A stretch of DNA of 64,000 bases from Serratia nevei (GTDB lineage: Bacteria > Pseudomonadota > Gammaproteobacteria > Enterobacterales > Enterobacteriaceae): contig NZ_CP149940.1 in assembly GCF_037948395.1 (NCBI RefSeq), positions 4,898,001 through 4,962,000 of the forward strand, in the 5' to 3' direction. Below the pieces are notes generated by a model. That model had not been told where the DNA came from and did no database searches. It saw only the letters and a program-made list of their open reading frames with translations. Position numbers and translations under genes: made by a program. Positions 10,515 to 23,752 of the stretch are shown one piece after another (within the stretch, counting starts at the first letter, position 1; each line of letters opens with the position of its first letter).

Positions 10515-10527
10515 CTTGGCTTATTTG

Positions 10528-10546
10528 ATGCTTGGCAGTGTCCTAC
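10528..10546 (-). pseudogene. Remnant of a third 5S rRNA gene (3' end only)
   Basis: The 26 bases at 10521-10546 are identical to 10702-10727, which span the 3' end of the intact distal 5S gene and its immediate downstream flank. Nineteen of them (10528-10546) correspond to the last bases of 5S rRNA; the rest of the gene is missing. The remnant is followed by its own terminator, as an intact 5S gene would be. It is too short to make a functional RNA and looks like a deletion scar. Confidence 0.75.
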
Positions 10547-10659
10547 AGTATTCGTCTCATCCTGAGACTCTCCCCTGCGGGGCCGCCGCACGCGGCGTTA
10601 AGGCCCGTTCCCGACGGGCCTTTCGCATGCCCATGCTCGAGCAGAACACCAAATAACAG
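10547..10659. other. Spacer between 5S remnant and distal 5S terminator
   Basis: No gene is visible. The stretch holds a GC-rich inverted repeat (10601-10608 with 10614-10621, 5-nt loop) resembling the core of an rrn T1 terminator, and two smaller GC hairpins before it. Together with the remnant and two terminators it makes the region after the rRNA operon a mosaic of rrn-tail pieces. Upstream of it, 10378-10488 between the metA regulatory region and the second terminator shows nothing recognisable. Confidence 0.5.
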
Positions 10660-10695
10660 ACAAAACAAAAAGCCCCATGCTTTCGCATGAGGCTT
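10660..10695 (-). terminator. Main rRNA operon terminator
   Basis: On the minus strand an 11-bp stem with one G-U pair and a GAAA loop (10670-10695) is followed by a long T-rich run (TTTTTGTTTTG). It begins 14 bases after the 3' end of the distal 5S gene. Stem, tetraloop and U tract are all present. Confidence 0.9.
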
Positions 10696-10708
10696 GTTGT
10701 TTTATTTG

Positions 10709-10828
10709 ATGCTTGGCAGTGTCCTACTCTCGCATGGGGAGACCCCACACTACCATCGGCGCTACGGCGTTTCACTTCTGAGTTCGGCATGGGGTCAGGT
10801 GGGACCACCGCGCTATTGCCGCCAAGCA
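10709..10828 (-). rRNA. rrfF: 5S ribosomal RNA (distal copy)
   Basis: A 120-nt 5S rRNA gene closely matching enterobacterial 5S, with the conserved core around CCGAACTCAGAAGTGAAAC. It is nearly identical to the copy at 10960-11079; the ends differ, having TGCTTGGC in place of TGCCTGGC with a compensating change at the 3' side. It lies after tRNA-Thr, as rrfF does in E. coli rrnD. Confidence 0.96.
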
Positions 10829-10871
10829 AATTCTTTTTTCTGCCGAACTTCTAAACCCACTTTAAATAAAG

Positions 10872-10947
10872 TGGTGCTGATACCCAGAGTCGAACTGGGG
10901 ACCTCACCCTTACCAAGGGTGCGCTCTACCAACTGAGCCATATCAGC
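10872..10947 (-). tRNA. thrV: tRNA-Thr (anticodon GGT)
   Basis: A 76-nt tRNA gene with encoded CCA. The minus strand begins GCTGATATGGCTCAG, the anticodon loop is CTTGGTAAG, and the T arm is GTTCGAC. It sits between two 5S genes, the arrangement diagnostic of the E. coli rrnD operon. Confidence 0.97.
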
Positions 10948-10959
10948 ACGCTTAATTTG

Positions 10960-11079
10960 ATGCCTGGCAGTGTCCTACTCTCGCATGGGGAGACCCCACA
11001 CTACCATCGGCGCTACGGCGTTTCACTTCTGAGTTCGGCATGGGGTCAGGTGGGACCACCGCGCTATTGCCGCCAGGCA
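10960..11079 (-). rRNA. rrfD: 5S ribosomal RNA (proximal copy)
   Basis: A 120-nt 5S rRNA gene placed about 95 bases after the 23S gene. Its ends read TGCCTGGC and GCCAGGCAT as in E. coli. It is followed 12 bases later by tRNA-Thr. Confidence 0.97.
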
Positions 11080-11175
11080 AATTCGTTTTATTCCAACCGC
11101 GTCACTCTCGTGTCGCCATCAGAACCAATCTCGGAACTTCGCTGAAAATCTCTCTAAAAACACCTTCGGTGTTGT

Positions 11176-14084
<2,909 letters not shown>

Positions 14085-14220
14085 TCACAACCCGAAGATG
14101 TTTCCATCGTTCGTGCTGCAAACATTTGAGAGACTCTATGACAGGTTACTCTTTATCCCAGTACATCTACGGAGGGATAAATTTCAGCCGTCATGTTTCA
14201 ATTTTCAGCTTGTTCCAGAT

Positions 14221-14232
14221 TGTTAAAGAGCA
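14221..14232 (-). promoter_or_regulatory. boxA antitermination site in the 16S-23S spacer
   Basis: The minus strand reads TGCTCTTTAACA, identical to the boxA of the rRNA leader. It lies between tRNA-Ala and 23S, where Nus-factor antitermination complexes are reloaded in E. coli rRNA operons. Confidence 0.85.
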
Positions 14233-14291
14233 AAATACTTCGCAGCATACTGTCGCCAATATACTCTGAAGTATTGAAATACCGGACTATA

Positions 14292-14367
14292 TGGTGGAGC
14301 TAAGCGGGATCGAACCGCTGACCTCCTGCGTGCAAGGCAGGCGCTCTCCCAGCTGAGCTATAGCCCC
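14292..14367 (-). tRNA. alaU: tRNA-Ala (anticodon TGC)
   Basis: A 76-nt gene with encoded CCA. It starts GGGGCTATAGCTCAG on the minus strand, has anticodon loop CTTGCACG and T arm GTTCGATCC. It lies in the 16S-23S spacer after tRNA-Ile, the spacer type of rrnA, rrnD and rrnH. Confidence 0.97.
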
Positions 14368-14405
14368 ATACAGTCACGCGCAGTACCTTTTCCACTTCCG
14401 AGAAG

Positions 14406-14482
<77 letters not shown>

Positions 14483-14556
14483 ATAAAGGTATTTCTGCTC
14501 GTTACTTTCTATCAGACAATCTGTGTGAGCACGCCACTCGAACTAATATCTTTAGG

Positions 14557-16098
<1,542 letters not shown>

Positions 16099-16252
16099 AA
16101 AGCTTGATTTGCTTCCACTCGAGAAGCGATGCTCAAAGATTTACTGCATGAATTTTACTTCAGTTAGTCACTCTTCAAGACTTGATATTTTTTTGCATCC
16201 GAAGATGCTGGATATCGTCTTGTGGAGTGCCCACACAGATTGTCTGATAAAT

Positions 16253-16264
16253 TGTTAAAGAGCA
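16253..16264 (-). promoter_or_regulatory. boxA antitermination site in the rRNA leader
   Basis: The minus strand reads TGCTCTTTAACA, the standard leader boxA, about 40 bases downstream of promoter P2 and 155 bases before 16S. It recruits NusB/NusE for antitermination. Confidence 0.9.
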
Positions 16265-16303
16265 GTGAGTTAGGCGCTTTCGCTTGCTAACTCGAGGTGG
16301 CGT

Positions 16304-16331
16304 ATATTACGCTTTCCTCTTTCAGAGTCAA
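16304..16331 (-). promoter_or_regulatory. rRNA promoter P2
   Basis: On the minus strand TTGACT (16331-16326) and TAATAT (16309-16304) are separated by 16 bases. It stands about 100 bases downstream of P1, the standard tandem arrangement. Confidence 0.85.
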
Positions 16332-16410
16332 CCCTAATTTTCAGGATTTTTTCTCTTTCTTCCCGGCCGCTGTGTGAAGTGAATCACTTGCGCCGTGTCG
16401 ATGGAGGCGC

Positions 16411-16438
16411 ATTATAGGGATCCGAGTTTTTTGCACAA
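16411..16438 (-). promoter_or_regulatory. rRNA promoter P1
   Basis: On the minus strand TTGTGC (16438-16433) and a perfect TATAAT (16416-16411) are 16 bases apart, followed by a GC-rich discriminator (GCGCC). These are the features of growth-rate and ppGpp controlled rrn P1 promoters. The A/T-rich stretch upstream, 16439-16480, could be the UP element and Fis-site region. The rest of the gap to yrdA (16605) shows no gene. Confidence 0.88.
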
Positions 16439-16604
16439 CCCCTTTTTTGATCTTTTCTTTCTGTTTGCACACTTTTCAGCCCTTCCGGGTGGATCTTGTG
16501 CGATCAGGGCCATTTTCCGCAGGATCCGGCGCTGCCGTTGGTTGTAATTCCATCGCCAGAGTCTAGTATTGCCGGTAAATATGATCCCGACGTGAGGCAG
16601 CATT

Positions 16605-17147
16605 ATGTCCGATGCAGTACGTTCTTATCTTCAATACACTCCCAAACTCGGTCAGCGCGTCTTGATCGATCCTTCCAGCGTCGTGATCGGCGACGTCGAT
16701 CTGGCGGATGACGTCAGCATCTGGCCGCTGGTCGCTATCCGCGGCGACGTCAATGCGGTAAAGATCGGCGCGCGCAGCAATATTCAGGACGGCAGCGTAC
16801 TGCATGTGACTCACCGTTCCGAACACAACCCAGACGGTTATCCCCTGCTGATTGGGGAAGACGTGACCGTGGGCCATAAAGCGATGCTGCACGGCTGCGC
16901 CATCGGCAACCGGGTGCTGGTCGGTATGGGATCGATCCTGTTGGACGGTGTAGTAGTAGAAGACGACGTAATGATTGGTGCCGGCAGTTTGGTGGCGCCG
17001 GGCAAGCGCCTGGCGAGCGGCTATCTTTATATGGGCAGCCCGGCACGCCAGGTTCGGCCGTTGACCGCCGCCGAGTTGGAGGGATTGCTTTACTCTTCTA
17101 ACAACTATGTACGCTGGAAAGACGAATACCTGTCGGAAGATATCTGA
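16605..17147 (+). CDS. yrdA: Gamma-carbonic anhydrase-like protein YrdA
   Basis: A 180-residue left-handed beta-helix protein of the gamma-carbonic anhydrase/PaaY-CaiE group. Hexapeptide-repeat turns run through residues 35-150, and the metal-site histidines are visible in VLHVTHRSEHN and VGHKAMLHGC. E. coli YrdA binds metal, but its physiological reaction is not settled, so I give family and not substrate. A GAGG site precedes the ATG. It diverges from the rRNA operon, as in E. coli. The next gene is aroE on the opposite strand; the small gene yrdB found between them in E. coli is absent. A 26-base inverted repeat (17154-17179) lies between the two stops. Confidence 0.93.
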   Translation: MSDAVRSYLQYTPKLGQRVLIDPSSVVIGDVDLADDVSIWPLVAIRGDVNAVKIGARSNIQDGSVLHVTHRSEHNPDGYPLLIGEDVTVGHKAMLHGCAIGNRVLVGMGSILLDGVVVEDDVMIGAGSLVAPGKRLASGYLYMGSPARQVRPLTAAELEGLLYSSNNYVRWKDEYLSEDI

Positions 17148-17153
17148 TGGGCG

Positions 17154-17179
17154 CCCCGTTCCCTATAAAGAGAACGGGG
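17154..17179. terminator. Hairpin between the convergent yrdA and aroE genes
   Basis: Perfect 8-bp arms CCCCGTTC and GAACGGGG with a 10-nt loop lie between the two stops. No strong U tract follows on either strand, so it is a plausible shared, possibly weak, terminator. Confidence 0.5.
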
Positions 17180-17185
17180 TAGGAT

Positions 17186-18004
17186 TTATGCCGCCAGCTC
17201 GCTGCGCAGCTGGCGCAATACCGGCTCGATCTCTGGCATCACTCCGTGCCAAAGCAGGAAAGCATGCGCCGCCTGCCCCACCAGCATACCCAGCCCATCG
17301 GCATATTCCGTTGCCCCCCGCTGCTGCGCCCAGGCCAGGAATGGCGTGACGCCCTGCTGATAGAACATGTCATAACAACGGGTTTTCGCGTTGACTACGC
17401 CCGCGGGCAAGGCCGGGATCTCCCCGCTGATGCCGGACGCCGTCGCATTGATCACCAGATCGAACGCTTGCTGATCCAGTTGATCCATCGGCGCCGCCGA
17501 GATTTCCCCCAAATGCCGGAAAGCGTGGGCCAACTCTTGAGCCCGGCTGAAGGTGCGGTTGGTGATCGTGAGCCGGCAGCCGAAAGACAGCAGCGGTAGG
17601 ATCACACCGCGCGCTGCGCCGCCGGCGCCCACCAGCAGAATGCGATCCTGCGGCCGGATCAATTGTTGACGCTGCAGATCGGTCAGCAAACCGACGCCGT
17701 CGGTGTTATCCCCCAATAGACCGCCATTCGGCAATACCTTCAGGGTATTGACCGCCCCGGCCATCGCTGCACGCTCGCTCAGCTCGGAGGCGAGCTCATA
17801 AGCACGCTCTTTGAAAGGCACCGTGACGTTCGCCCCCAGCCCTCCGGCGTGGATAAACGCCTGCAGGCTGGTTTCAAAACTGTCCAACGGCGCCAACACC
17901 GCTCCATAAGGATGCTCAATGCCAGTCTGGGCAGCGAACAGCGCATGAATTCGCGGCGACTTGCTGTGACCAATAGGGTTGCCAAATACCGCAAACTTCT
18001 CCAT
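17186..18004 (-). CDS. aroE: Shikimate dehydrogenase
   Basis: NADP-dependent reduction of 3-dehydroshikimate to shikimate, fourth step of the aromatic pathway. The start at 18004 gives 272 residues, the E. coli length, with AGAGG eight bases upstream; the ATG at 18010 is too close to that site. Visible motifs are the shikimate-binding [10 protein letters not shown], the catalytic lysine in NVTVPFKE, the substrate residues in NTDG, and the nucleotide-binding [10 protein letters not shown]. Near the C-terminus are [12 protein letters not shown] and [10 protein letters not shown]. It follows tsaC after 11 bases and is the last gene of the yrdD-tsaC-aroE group. Confidence 0.96.
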   Translation of the reverse strand: MEKFAVFGNPIGHSKSPRIHALFAAQTGIEHPYGAVLAPLDSFETSLQAFIHAGGLGANVTVPFKERAYELASELSERAAMAGAVNTLKVLPNGGLLGDNTDGVGLLTDLQRQQLIRPQDRILLVGAGGAARGVILPLLSFGCRLTITNRTFSRAQELAHAFRHLGEISAAPMDQLDQQAFDLVINATASGISGEIPALPAGVVNAKTRCYDMFYQQGVTPFLAWAQQRGATEYADGLGMLVGQAAHAFLLWHGVMPEIEPVLRQLRSELAA

Positions 18005-18015
18005 GCCCATTACCT

Positions 18016-18585
18016 CTAGCCCTGACGGATCTGTTCGCCGGTCAGAGCATCTCTGATTTCGGAAGGATTAAGACGGCCACCCACCTCGCCGGCCAATACC
18101 GGGAAAGCAGTGCCGAATTGTCGTGTGACTTCGTCCGCACTGCGGCACGGCTCCAACCCACTGAGATTGGCACTGGTCGATACCAGTGGCTTACCGTACT
18201 GCCGACACAGCCGCTGCACCAACGGGTGATCGCTAACGCGCACCGCCAGCGAGCTGAAACGCCCGGTCAGTAAACGTGGCGTCTCCGGGCGAGCAGGCAA
18301 CACCCAGGTTACCGGCCCAGGCCAGCTGGCGAACATCGTCGCGCGCTGCTGTTCGCTGAGCGCACTGTCGTCGATATAAGGCTTAAGCTGCGCATAGTCG
18401 GCGGCGATCAGAATCAGCCCCTTTTCCCACGGCCGCTGTTTCAACGCTAGCAGCGCATTGACCGCCTGTTCGCTGTCGGGATCGCACCCCAGGCCGAATA
18501 CCGCTTCGGTAGGATAGGCAATCACCTGCTGCTGATGCAAAGCATCGATGATAGATACAAGGTTCGGGCTTAATTCTGAGTTCAT
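18016..18585 (-). CDS. tsaC: Threonylcarbamoyl-AMP synthase
   Basis: Makes threonylcarbamoyl-adenylate from threonine, bicarbonate and ATP, the activated donor for the t6A modification at position 37 of ANN-decoding tRNAs. The start at 18585 gives 189 residues; longer upstream in-frame sequence overlaps yrdD and is not family sequence. SUA5/YrdC motifs are [38 protein letters not shown] and VSTSANLSG. It lies seven bases after yrdD and upstream of aroE on the same strand, as in E. coli. Confidence 0.95.
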   Translation of the reverse strand: MNSELSPNLVSIIDALHQQQVIAYPTEAVFGLGCDPDSEQAVNALLALKQRPWEKGLILIAADYAQLKPYIDDSALSEQQRATMFASWPGPVTWVLPARPETPRLLTGRFSSLAVRVSDHPLVQRLCRQYGKPLVSTSANLSGLEPCRSADEVTRQFGTAFPVLAGEVGGRLNPSEIRDALTGEQIRQG

Positions 18586-18592
18586 GATGTGA

Positions 18593-19138
18593 TTATTCTG
18601 TAGTCGCGACGGGTTTTCCGCACAGCTTGCTGGCACAGCACAGGACGGGGCCTTTTGCCGTGCGCTTTTCCATCAGCAGCGGATAATGGCAATAGGCACA
18701 TTCACCGGCGACGGGTTTAACATTGAGGGCAAATTGGCATTCCGGGTAACGATCGCAGGAGTGAAAAACCTTGCCATAGCGCGATTTACGCTGCAGCAGT
18801 TTGCCCTGACCGCACTGCGGACAGGTAATGGCGGTTTCGTCAGGCTTATCGATCACTTCAGTGTGATCGCACTGCGGATAATCGCTGCAACCGATAAACA
18901 TGCCATAGCGCCCCTGGCGCAGCACCAACGTCGCCTGGCACTTCGGGCACTGTTGCCCATCCAGCACCTTGACGATATGCCCGTCGGCCTGCGCTTTCAG
19001 CGGGCGAATATATTGGCATTCAGGGTACTGGGAACAACCGAGGAAGGGGCCATGGCGACCGCTACGGATCACCAGCTCGGCCCCGCATTCCGGACAGGGT
19101 TCATTTTGCCTGGCGGCAAAAATCGCGTTTTTTGTCAT
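18593..19138 (-). CDS. yrdD: Topoisomerase-type C4 zinc-finger protein YrdD
   Basis: A 181-residue protein built from tandem C4 zinc fingers like those at the C-terminus of topoisomerase [10 protein letters not shown] ending in [15 protein letters not shown] ending in [15 protein letters not shown] ending in DRYPEC, and a last CAYC unit ending in SKLCG. It has no catalytic domain and presumably binds DNA; its role is unknown. It heads yrdD-tsaC-aroE and follows smg after 25 bases. Confidence 0.92.
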   Translation of the reverse strand: MTKNAIFAARQNEPCPECGAELVIRSGRHGPFLGCSQYPECQYIRPLKAQADGHIVKVLDGQQCPKCQATLVLRQGRYGMFIGCSDYPQCDHTEVIDKPDETAITCPQCGQGKLLQRKSRYGKVFHSCDRYPECQFALNVKPVAGECAYCHYPLLMEKRTAKGPVLCCASKLCGKPVATTE

Positions 19139-19163
19139 AACGTCTTCTATGCGCGTTATCAGC

Positions 19164-19637
19164 TCAATGCAGATAACCTTCGTTCACTTCAAACAACAGT
19201 TCTTCCATTTGCTGATAGGCGCTTTCATATCCGGGGATATTAAACAGCACCATCAACACGACCCATTTCAGATCTTCGAGATCGAATTCCGCATTATCCA
19301 AGGCCATAACGCGGTCGATAACCATTTCACGGGTTTCGAGGTTCAATACCTGAATCTGTTCCAGGAACAGGAGAAAACCACGGCAGCCGGCGTCCAAACG
19401 CGCGCTTTCCTCTTCGGTGTAGATCCGCATCGCCAGCGGATCGGCATCCATAAAGTAAGGCGCATTTTGACCTTCTTGCAGGTCAGCCAACTTCTCAAGC
19501 CAATTCAACGCGTTGTAGATATCATCCCGATGAAACCCCGCCTGAGCGAGATCATCAGTCAGTTGATCCTGATCGACGCGCATCTCTGGTTCATTGTGGA
19601 TATAAGTTTCAAACAAGTACATGAGTACGTCGAACAT
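19164..19637 (-). CDS. smg: Smg protein (DUF494)
   Basis: A 157-residue acidic protein matching E. coli Smg along its length ([16 protein letters not shown] at the start, [13 protein letters not shown] at the end). Function is unknown; the gene is nearly always beside dprA, and here its 5' end overlaps the dprA 3' end by 29 bases, so translation is probably coupled. No catalytic motif is visible. The central part is rich in Leu and Glu and looks helical. Confidence 0.93.
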   Translation of the reverse strand: MFDVLMYLFETYIHNEPEMRVDQDQLTDDLAQAGFHRDDIYNALNWLEKLADLQEGQNAPYFMDADPLAMRIYTEEESARLDAGCRGFLLFLEQIQVLNLETREMVIDRVMALDNAEFDLEDLKWVVLMVLFNIPGYESAYQQMEELLFEVNEGYLH

Positions 19638-20730
19638 GGCTTGCCCTCCTTATTCGGACATAGCCGCCGGGTACAGCTGCGATCCAACCTGCTAACTCCA
19701 GTTCGAGTAACTTGATTACCACCACTGGCACAGGTTGGCCGGCACGTTCAGCGACGACGTCAACAGGTGTCACCTCATCTCCTACGTTAGCCAACACATC
19801 GGCAAATGGCAATTCAACTTCAGCCTGCGACGCACAAATAGTTGTATTTTCGTTCAGTGGCAGCCAGTGAAGGCCGCTTCCCAGCAATTCTGCGATATCT
19901 TTAGGCCCGGTGACCAGGTGCGCGCCCTGTTGGATCAGCCAATGTGTCCCCTCGCTCATCGGGTTCCCTAACGGCCCCGGCAAGGCGAACACTTCACGCC
20001 CCTGCTCCAGCGCATAGCGAGCCGTCACCAGAGTACCGCTGCGCAACGAGGCTTCTATGACCAGAACGCCCTGGCTCAGCCCGCTGATAATACGGTTACG
20101 GCGCGGAAAATGGTCGGCCAGAGGTAAATCCGTGACCAAATGATCTGAAATCACCGCGCCGCCCTGCTCGACAATCTGCTCCGCGAGCCTGCGGTGCCGG
20201 CGTGGATAAACATTGGCCAGCCCGCTGCCCAGCACCGCTACCGTGCAACCCCCGACCGCCAGCGCTGCGCGATGGCAAATGCCGTCGATGCCGATCGCCA
20301 AACCGCTGGTGATGGTGAAACCGCAACGCGCCAATTCCTCGGCGAAATAATTGGCCCAACGCTCACCGTAGTGGCTGAACTGCCGGCTGCCAACCATGGC
20401 GAGCTGCGGGCGCAGCAACGCCTGAGGATCGCCCTCGATCAGCAGAAACAGCGGCGCATCGTCGATCTGGGCCAGGCGTTCCGGATAACCGGCCGCTCCG
20501 TAGTTCAGCATACGGTGCGCCGGCTCCTCCAGCCAACGCAGGGTCGCGGCCAGATAACCGGGATCCACCTGGTTGAACTGCGTCTGCTGCCGTTCGTCCA
20601 ACCCTAGCTCATGCAGCACGCGGCGAGGCTCGCACCCCATTTGCGATAGCTGCCGCACGAGCCGGCTGGCCACAACGGTCTGCAGCCCCGTTACCCCTCG
20701 CATCCGTAAAGCGATCTCTTCCGGCCGCAT
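19609..20730 (-). CDS. dprA: DNA-processing protein DprA/Smf
   Basis: In transformable bacteria DprA binds incoming single-stranded DNA and loads RecA; in enterics its role is unclear. The start at 20730 ([10 protein letters not shown]) gives 373 residues, the family length; an in-frame start at 20775 would add 15 unconserved residues. The Rossmann-like core shows [34 protein letters not shown], and [30 protein letters not shown] winged-helix-like C-terminal domain follows residue 300. It diverges from def. Confidence 0.94.
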   Translation of the reverse strand: MRPEEIALRMRGVTGLQTVVASRLVRQLSQMGCEPRRVLHELGLDERQQTQFNQVDPGYLAATLRWLEEPAHRMLNYGAAGYPERLAQIDDAPLFLLIEGDPQALLRPQLAMVGSRQFSHYGERWANYFAEELARCGFTITSGLAIGIDGICHRAALAVGGCTVAVLGSGLANVYPRRHRRLAEQIVEQGGAVISDHLVTDLPLADHFPRRNRIISGLSQGVLVIEASLRSGTLVTARYALEQGREVFALPGPLGNPMSEGTHWLIQQGAHLVTGPKDIAELLGSGLHWLPLNENTTICASQAEVELPFADVLANVGDEVTPVDVVAERAGQPVPVVVIKLLELELAGWIAAVPGGYVRIRRASHVRRTHVLV

Positions 20731-20863
20731 CGTCTGTTCCCTCAGCAAAAACGGTGGTATTACCAATCTGAGCAATTGGTGCGCAATGCTGTCAATCAGG
20801 CCGGGAAATGTCTAGAATAGAGGTTAAACCTCGTTCATTACTCGGATACAGATCTAAAGATAT

Positions 20864-21373
20864 ATGTCAGTCTTGCAGGTATTACATTTCCCAGACGAGC
20901 GTCTGCGCAAAGTCGCAGCGCCGGTAAAAGAAGTCAATGCAGATATCCAGCGCATCGTGGATGATATGTTTGAAACCATGTACGCAGAGGAAGGCATTGG
21001 CCTGGCTGCGACTCAGGTGGATATCCATCAGCGCATTATCGTGATCGACGTCTCCGAGAATCGCGATCAGCGCCTGGTGCTGATCAACCCGGAACTGCTG
21101 GAAAAAAGCGGCGAAACCGGCATCGAGGAAGGCTGTCTTTCCATTCCCGAACAGCGTGCGTTGGTACCCCGTGCCGCGCAGGTGAAGATCCGCGCGCTGG
21201 ATCGCGAAGGCAAACCTTTCGAGCTGGAAGCGGACGATCTGTTGGCGATCTGCATCCAGCACGAGATGGATCACCTGATGGGTAAACTGTTCGTCGATTA
21301 CCTGTCGCCGCTCAAGCGTCAGCGCATTCGTCAGAAACTGGAAAAAATGGCCAAGCTTCAAGCCCGCGCCTAA
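20864..21373 (+). CDS. def: Peptide deformylase
   Basis: Removes the N-formyl group from nascent proteins; Fe(II) metallo-enzyme acting at the ribosome exit. The 169-residue protein carries the three deformylase motifs: [10 protein letters not shown] (motif 1), EGCLSIP with the metal-binding cysteine (motif 2), and QHEMDHL with the two metal histidines and catalytic glutamate (motif 3). It is followed after 17 bases by fmt, the usual def-fmt operon that couples formylation and deformylation. The start aligns with [15 protein letters not shown] of E. coli Def. Confidence 0.97.
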   Translation: MSVLQVLHFPDERLRKVAAPVKEVNADIQRIVDDMFETMYAEEGIGLAATQVDIHQRIIVIDVSENRDQRLVLINPELLEKSGETGIEEGCLSIPEQRALVPRAAQVKIRALDREGKPFELEADDLLAICIQHEMDHLMGKLFVDYLSPLKRQRIRQKLEKMAKLQARA

Positions 21374-21390
21374 CCGATCAGGAAATCAAC

Positions 21391-22335
21391 GTGTCTGACT
21401 CTTTACGGATTATTTTCGCCGGAACACCAGACTTCGCAGCGCGTCATCTTGACGCGCTGTTGTCATCTGAGCACCAGATTGTCGGCGTTTTTACCCAGCC
21501 CGACCGCCCGGCAGGCCGCGGCAACAAGCTGACGCCAAGTCCGGTCAAAGTACTGGCTGAACAACACCAACTGCCGGTCTTTCAGCCCAAATCGCTGCGC
21601 CCCGAAGAAAACCAACGCCTGGTGGCCGATCTCCACGCCGACGTGATGGTGGTGGTTGCTTACGGGCTGATCCTGCCGCAGGCGGTGCTAGATATGCCGC
21701 GTCTCGGTTGCATCAACGTACATGGCTCGCTGCTGCCTCGCTGGCGCGGCGCGGCACCGATCCAGCGTTCGCTCTGGGCCGGCGACAGCGAAACCGGCGT
21801 GACCATCATGCAGATGGACGTCGGTCTCGATACTGGCGACATGATGCACAAGATTGCCTGCCCGATTGAGAGCAGTGATACCAGCGCCAGTCTCTACGAC
21901 AAGCTGGCACAGCTCGGCCCGCAGGGCATGCTGACTACGCTGCGCCAAATGGCAGACGGCAGCGCCACCCGCGAAGTGCAGGACGAAGCGCTGGTCACCT
22001 ACGCAGAGAAGCTGAGCAAAGAAGAAGCCCGTCTGGACTGGAATCTGTCCGCCGCTCAGTTAGAGCGTTGTATCCGCGCCTTCAACCCTTGGCCGGTCAG
22101 CTACTTCACCATCGACGATCAACCGGTGAAAGTGTGGCAAGCCAGCGTACTGACGCAAAGCACCAACGCGGAGCCAGGCACCGTTGTCCATGCCGACAAG
22201 CACGGCATTCAGGTGGCGACCGCCGACGGCATCCTCAATCTGATCCAACTGCAGCCCGCCGGCAAGAAACCGATGTCGGCGCAAGACCTTTTAAATTCAC
22301 GTCGTGAATGGTTTACCCCGGGTAACCGGCTGTAA
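21391..22335 (+). CDS. fmt: Methionyl-tRNA formyltransferase
   Basis: Formylates Met on initiator tRNA using 10-formyltetrahydrofolate. The 314-residue protein has the N-terminal formyltransferase Rossmann domain, with the catalytic Asn109 and His111 in [16 protein letters not shown] and the downstream DTGDM loop with the active-site aspartate, and a C-terminal tRNA-binding OB-like domain from about residue 205. The tRNA-contact loop around residues 35-45 reads [11 protein letters not shown]. It sits between def and rsmB. A GC hairpin (22347-22368) followed by a T-rich run separates it from rsmB and may cause partial termination. Confidence 0.97.
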   Translation: MSDSLRIIFAGTPDFAARHLDALLSSEHQIVGVFTQPDRPAGRGNKLTPSPVKVLAEQHQLPVFQPKSLRPEENQRLVADLHADVMVVVAYGLILPQAVLDMPRLGCINVHGSLLPRWRGAAPIQRSLWAGDSETGVTIMQMDVGLDTGDMMHKIACPIESSDTSASLYDKLAQLGPQGMLTTLRQMADGSATREVQDEALVTYAEKLSKEEARLDWNLSAAQLERCIRAFNPWPVSYFTIDDQPVKVWQASVLTQSTNAEPGTVVHADKHGIQVATADGILNLIQLQPAGKKPMSAQDLLNSRREWFTPGNRL

Positions 22336-22346
22336 GTCACCCCACT

Positions 22347-22380
22347 GCCCGGCCGTTCATCGCCGGGCCGTTATTTTCTT
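22347..22380 (+). terminator. Possible weak terminator between fmt and rsmB
   Basis: A 7-bp stem GCCCGGC/GCCGGGC with an 8-nt loop is followed, after CG, by TTATTTTCTT. The interrupted U run suggests partial termination at most, because rsmB follows in the same direction. Confidence 0.45.
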
Positions 22381-22407
22381 AATGCCGATCGTTATCAGCT
22401 TCAGCCT

Positions 22408-23697
22408 ATGAAAAATAATTACAATCTCCGCAGCATCGCTGCCAAAGCCATCGGCCAGGTGCTGGATCAAGGGCAGTCGCTCAGCACCGTCCTGCCGGCG
22501 CTCCAAACCACCATCAGCGATAAAGATCGCGGGTTGCTGCAGGAACTGTGTTTCGGCACGCTGCGCGTGCTGCCGCAGCTCGAATGGTGCATTCAGCAAT
22601 TGATGGCTAAGCCGCTGACCGGCAAGCAGCGCACGCTGCACTATTTGCTGATGGTCGGCCTGTATCAGCTGCTGTATACCCGTATCCCGGCGCACGCCGT
22701 ATTGGCGGAAACCGTGGAGGGCGCGGTAGCGCTGAAACGCCCGCAGTTGAAAGGCCTGATTAACGGCGTCTTGCGGCAATTCCAGCGCCAGCAGGAAGAG
22801 CTGCTACAGCTCGCCGCCAACAATGACAGCCGCTATCTGCACCCAAGCTGGTTGCTGAAACGCCTTCAACAAGCCTATCCCGCCAACTGGGAACAGATCG
22901 TCGACGCCAATAACCAGAAGCCACCGATGTGGCTGCGCGTCAACCGCCTGCATCACACCCGGGAAGCTTATCTGCAGTTGTTGACCGACGCCGGCATCGC
23001 CGCAGAACCTCACGCAGACTATGCCGATGCAGTGCGTTTGCTGGCGCCTTGCGCCGTGACCGATCTGCCTGGGTTCGCCGACGGCTGGGTCACCGTGCAA
23101 GATGCCTCAGCCCAGGGCTGTGTCGATCTATTGGATCCGCAAGACGGTGAACAGATCCTCGATTTGTGCGCCGCGCCTGGCGGCAAAACCACGCATATTC
23201 TGGAAGCGGCACCGAAAGCGCACGTCATAGCGGTCGATATCGACGAACAGCGCCTGGCGCGGGTGAAAGAAAACCTGCAGCGCCTGCGTTTGCATGCCGA
23301 AGTTAAGCTGGGTGATGGCCGCACCCCGCAGCAATGGTGCGGTGACAAGCAGTTCGACCGGATCCTGCTGGACGCGCCTTGTTCCGCCACCGGCGTGATC
23401 CGCCGTCACCCCGACATCAAATGGCTGCGCCGCGATCGCGACATCGCCGAACTCGCTGCGCTGCAGGCCGACATCCTGGAAGCCGTCTGGCCCCATCTGA
23501 AATCGGGCGGCGTGATGGTTTACGCGACCTGCTCTATCCTGCCGGATGAAAACAGCAGCCAGATCGCCGCGTTCTTGCAGCGCCACGCCGATGCCAAACT
23601 GGTTGAAACCGGTGATGCGCAGCGGCCAGGGCGGCAGAATATCCCGCATCCCGAGGACGGCGATGGCTTCTTTTACGCTAAGCTGATTAAAATGTAA
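22408..23697 (+). CDS. rsmB: 16S rRNA m5C967 methyltransferase
   Basis: SAM-dependent methyltransferase that makes m5C at position 967 of 16S rRNA. The 429-residue protein has an N-terminal NusB-like RNA-binding domain (about 1-150) and a C-terminal Rossmann methyltransferase domain. The SAM-binding loop is [15 protein letters not shown]. The two cysteines of the RsmB/Nop2 family are in [16 protein letters not shown] and [12 protein letters not shown], the second being the catalytic nucleophile in this family. Gene order def-fmt-rsmB-trkA is as in E. coli. Confidence 0.96.
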   Translation: MKNNYNLRSIAAKAIGQVLDQGQSLSTVLPALQTTISDKDRGLLQELCFGTLRVLPQLEWCIQQLMAKPLTGKQRTLHYLLMVGLYQLLYTRIPAHAVLAETVEGAVALKRPQLKGLINGVLRQFQRQQEELLQLAANNDSRYLHPSWLLKRLQQAYPANWEQIVDANNQKPPMWLRVNRLHHTREAYLQLLTDAGIAAEPHADYADAVRLLAPCAVTDLPGFADGWVTVQDASAQGCVDLLDPQDGEQILDLCAAPGGKTTHILEAAPKAHVIAVDIDEQRLARVKENLQRLRLHAEVKLGDGRTPQQWCGDKQFDRILLDAPCSATGVIRRHPDIKWLRRDRDIAELAALQADILEAVWPHLKSGGVMVYATCSILPDENSSQIAAFLQRHADAKLVETGDAQRPGRQNIPHPEDGDGFFYAKLIKM

Positions 23698-23752
23698 TGC
23701 TTCGGGGCGTGCACGCGCGCCCTAAGTCTTTCAGTGTGAAGCAGAGAACACG

